Shown here piece after piece: positions 14,457 to 15,029 of a stretch of DNA of 15,029 bases. Both the position numbers and the translations under genes were made by a program. The notes below the pieces were generated by a model. The model worked only from the letters and a program-made list of their open reading frames with translations, was not told the origin of the DNA and did no database searches. How positions within the stretch are numbered: position 1 is the first letter of the stretch; each line of letters opens with the position of its first letter. Origin of the DNA: Planctomycetota bacterium. GTDB lineage: Bacteria > Planctomycetota > SBBH01 > JACQRN01. The stretch lies in NCBI GenBank assembly GCA_016206515.1, contig JACQRN010000015.1, forward strand, positions 1 through 15,029, in the 5' to 3' direction.

Positions 14457-14785
14457 AGATCCGCCCCTACCGGCGGCACCTCCTGCTGTGCACGGGGCCC
14501 CGTTGCACGCAGGGGGAGAGCGCCGCGTTGTGGGCTTCGCTCGGCGAGCGGTTCCGCGCGGCGGGGATCGACGAGGACGACCGGCTGCGCGTCAAGCGGA
14601 CCCAGTGCTCCTGCTTCGCGGTCTGCCGCGGCGGGCCGATCGTCTGCGTGCAGCCGGACGGGATCTGGTACCACTCCGTCACGTCCGAGGTGATGGACCG
14701 GATCGTGCGCGAGCACTTGAAAGAGGGGCGCGTGGTCGAGGAATACGTCTTTCATCGTGGTCCGCTGGTCGCGGTCCAGGCATGA
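14444..14785 (+). CDS. thioredoxin-like [2Fe-2S] ferredoxin domain protein
   Basis: This 113-residue protein matches the thioredoxin-like [2Fe-2S] ferredoxins related to the NuoE/HoxE fold. Cluster ligands appear to be C16 and C21 in 'LLCTGPRCTQGE' (CX4C), and C57 and C61 in 'CSCFAVCRGGP' (CX3C). The family signature 'GPIVCVQPDGIWYHSVTSEV' follows, then 'EEYVF' near the end. Such proteins carry electrons or act as modules, and some are encoded near or fused to tetrapyrrole/cobalamin enzymes, so a tie to the B12-using genes here is possible but only inferred. C55 and C68 are extra cysteines. ATG 14444 lies 13 bases inside the barrel gene's 3' end in another frame, so translation is probably coupled. 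The length is normal for the stand-alone form. Confidence 0.88.
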   Translation: MDVLKIRPYRRHLLLCTGPRCTQGESAALWASLGERFRAAGIDEDDRLRVKRTQCSCFAVCRGGPIVCVQPDGIWYHSVTSEVMDRIVREHLKEGRVVEEYVFHRGPLVAVQA

Positions 14786-14816
14786 GATGCCGTCTGCTCC
14801 GGCAAGGGTTTATTGC

Positions 14817-14869
14817 CTGTCATCCTGAGGCGAGCCTACGAGATGGCGTCCAGCGAGCCGAAGGATCCC
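14817..14869 (+). repeat. dispersed-repeat-like element 'TGTCATCCTGAG...CGAAGGATC'
   Basis: The ends read CTGTCATCCTGAGGCGAGCC and GCGAGCCGAAGGATCCC. They resemble the short dispersed repeat TGTCATCCTGAG-CGAAGC-GAAGGATC that I have seen many times over in intergenic DNA of diverse bacterial genomes. Here the 7-mer GCGAGCC occurs twice (14830-14836 and 14853-14859) with 16 bases between, as if 23 bases had been inserted into a continuous unit. Only one copy is in the window. Confidence 0.5.
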
Positions 14870-15029
14870 ATCGTTCGAAGGGTTCGTATGAGGGCCCGAG
14901 AAAGAATCCCCCAGTCGGCGATGGCAACGCTGCCTCGGGGCTCGCCGCCCCCGCCGCGGACCGCCCGCCGTCACTGGTGCTCGGCTCGGATCGCCAGGTC
15001 GCTCGCCGCGTCGCTCCGGCCCATGCACA
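14870..15029 (+). other. non-coding end of window
   Basis: No supported gene is visible. A small minus-strand frame covers this stretch, but its downstream end is simply the translated repeat, and the rest is Arg/Pro-rich low-complexity sequence without a ribosome site. A further 'GAAAGAATCCC' at about 14900 may be another fragment of the same repeat type. Confidence 0.4.

Noticed and set aside
14810..15028. Minus-strand frame at the window end
   Set aside because: The end of its product is the translation of the dispersed repeat ('GILRLAGRHLVGSPQDDR'), a known source of false gene calls, and the rest has no motif.
1..15029. CRISPR arrays, tRNA/rRNA genes, insertion sequences, phage genes
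   Set aside because: I saw no regularly spaced repeats, tRNA T-loop pattern with matching arms, transposase motifs or terminal inverted repeats by eye.

Overview
The window is 15 kb of mostly GC-rich DNA in which every gene I can support lies on the plus strand. A signal-peptide-bearing outer-membrane-barrel candidate ending in an aromatic residue, together with predicted secreted and membrane-anchored proteins, points to a diderm (Gram-negative-type) bacterium. UGA is used as an ordinary stop by several genes. I cannot name the lineage from the sequence; long G and C runs and mixed gene content would fit an environmental or metagenome-derived genome.

Layout. 1-534 is the 3' end of a radical SAM gene cut by the window edge. 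570-1734 is a compact, visibly less GC-rich three-gene insert: a DUF6941-like protein, a probable antitoxin and a PIN-domain (VapC-like) toxin, joined by a 4-base and a 3-base gene overlap. 1747-3273 is a full-length B12-binding radical SAM protein whose C-terminal half resembles the first gene, so the insert appears to sit inside a radical SAM cluster. 3274-3628 is a regulatory gap with two NrdR-box-like sites 31 bp apart and a hairpin just before a strong ribosome binding site. 3629-6121 is nrdJ, the adenosylcobalamin-dependent (class II) ribonucleotide reductase, followed by a 62-residue zinc-ribbon-like protein. 6580 to about 8400 (in-frame stop at 8988) is a divergent pyruvate phosphate dikinase-like protein with the ATP-binding and phosphohistidine domains but no PEP/pyruvate barrel. 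8703-9689 is a secreted thioredoxin-fold gene interrupted by one in-frame TGA at the end of its signal peptide. 9763-13206 is metH (cobalamin-dependent methionine synthase). 13268-14785 holds a membrane-anchored pilin/GspG-like protein, a predicted outer-membrane barrel and a thioredoxin-like [2Fe-2S] ferredoxin whose start overlaps the barrel gene. The end of the window is non-coding and carries a dispersed-repeat-like element.

How the parts fit. nrdJ and metH need cobalamin, and the full-length radical SAM protein has the usual N-terminal B12-binding region. The cell therefore appears to rely on B12 for deoxynucleotide and methionine synthesis. The nrdJ control region looks like NrdR (dATP/ATP-responsive) repression rather than a cobalamin riboswitch. 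The most unusual items are the in-frame TGA in the thioredoxin gene, the barrel-less dikinase homologue with a rewritten phosphohistidine motif, and the DUF6941-antitoxin-PIN insert. No complete new defence or mobile system is evident.
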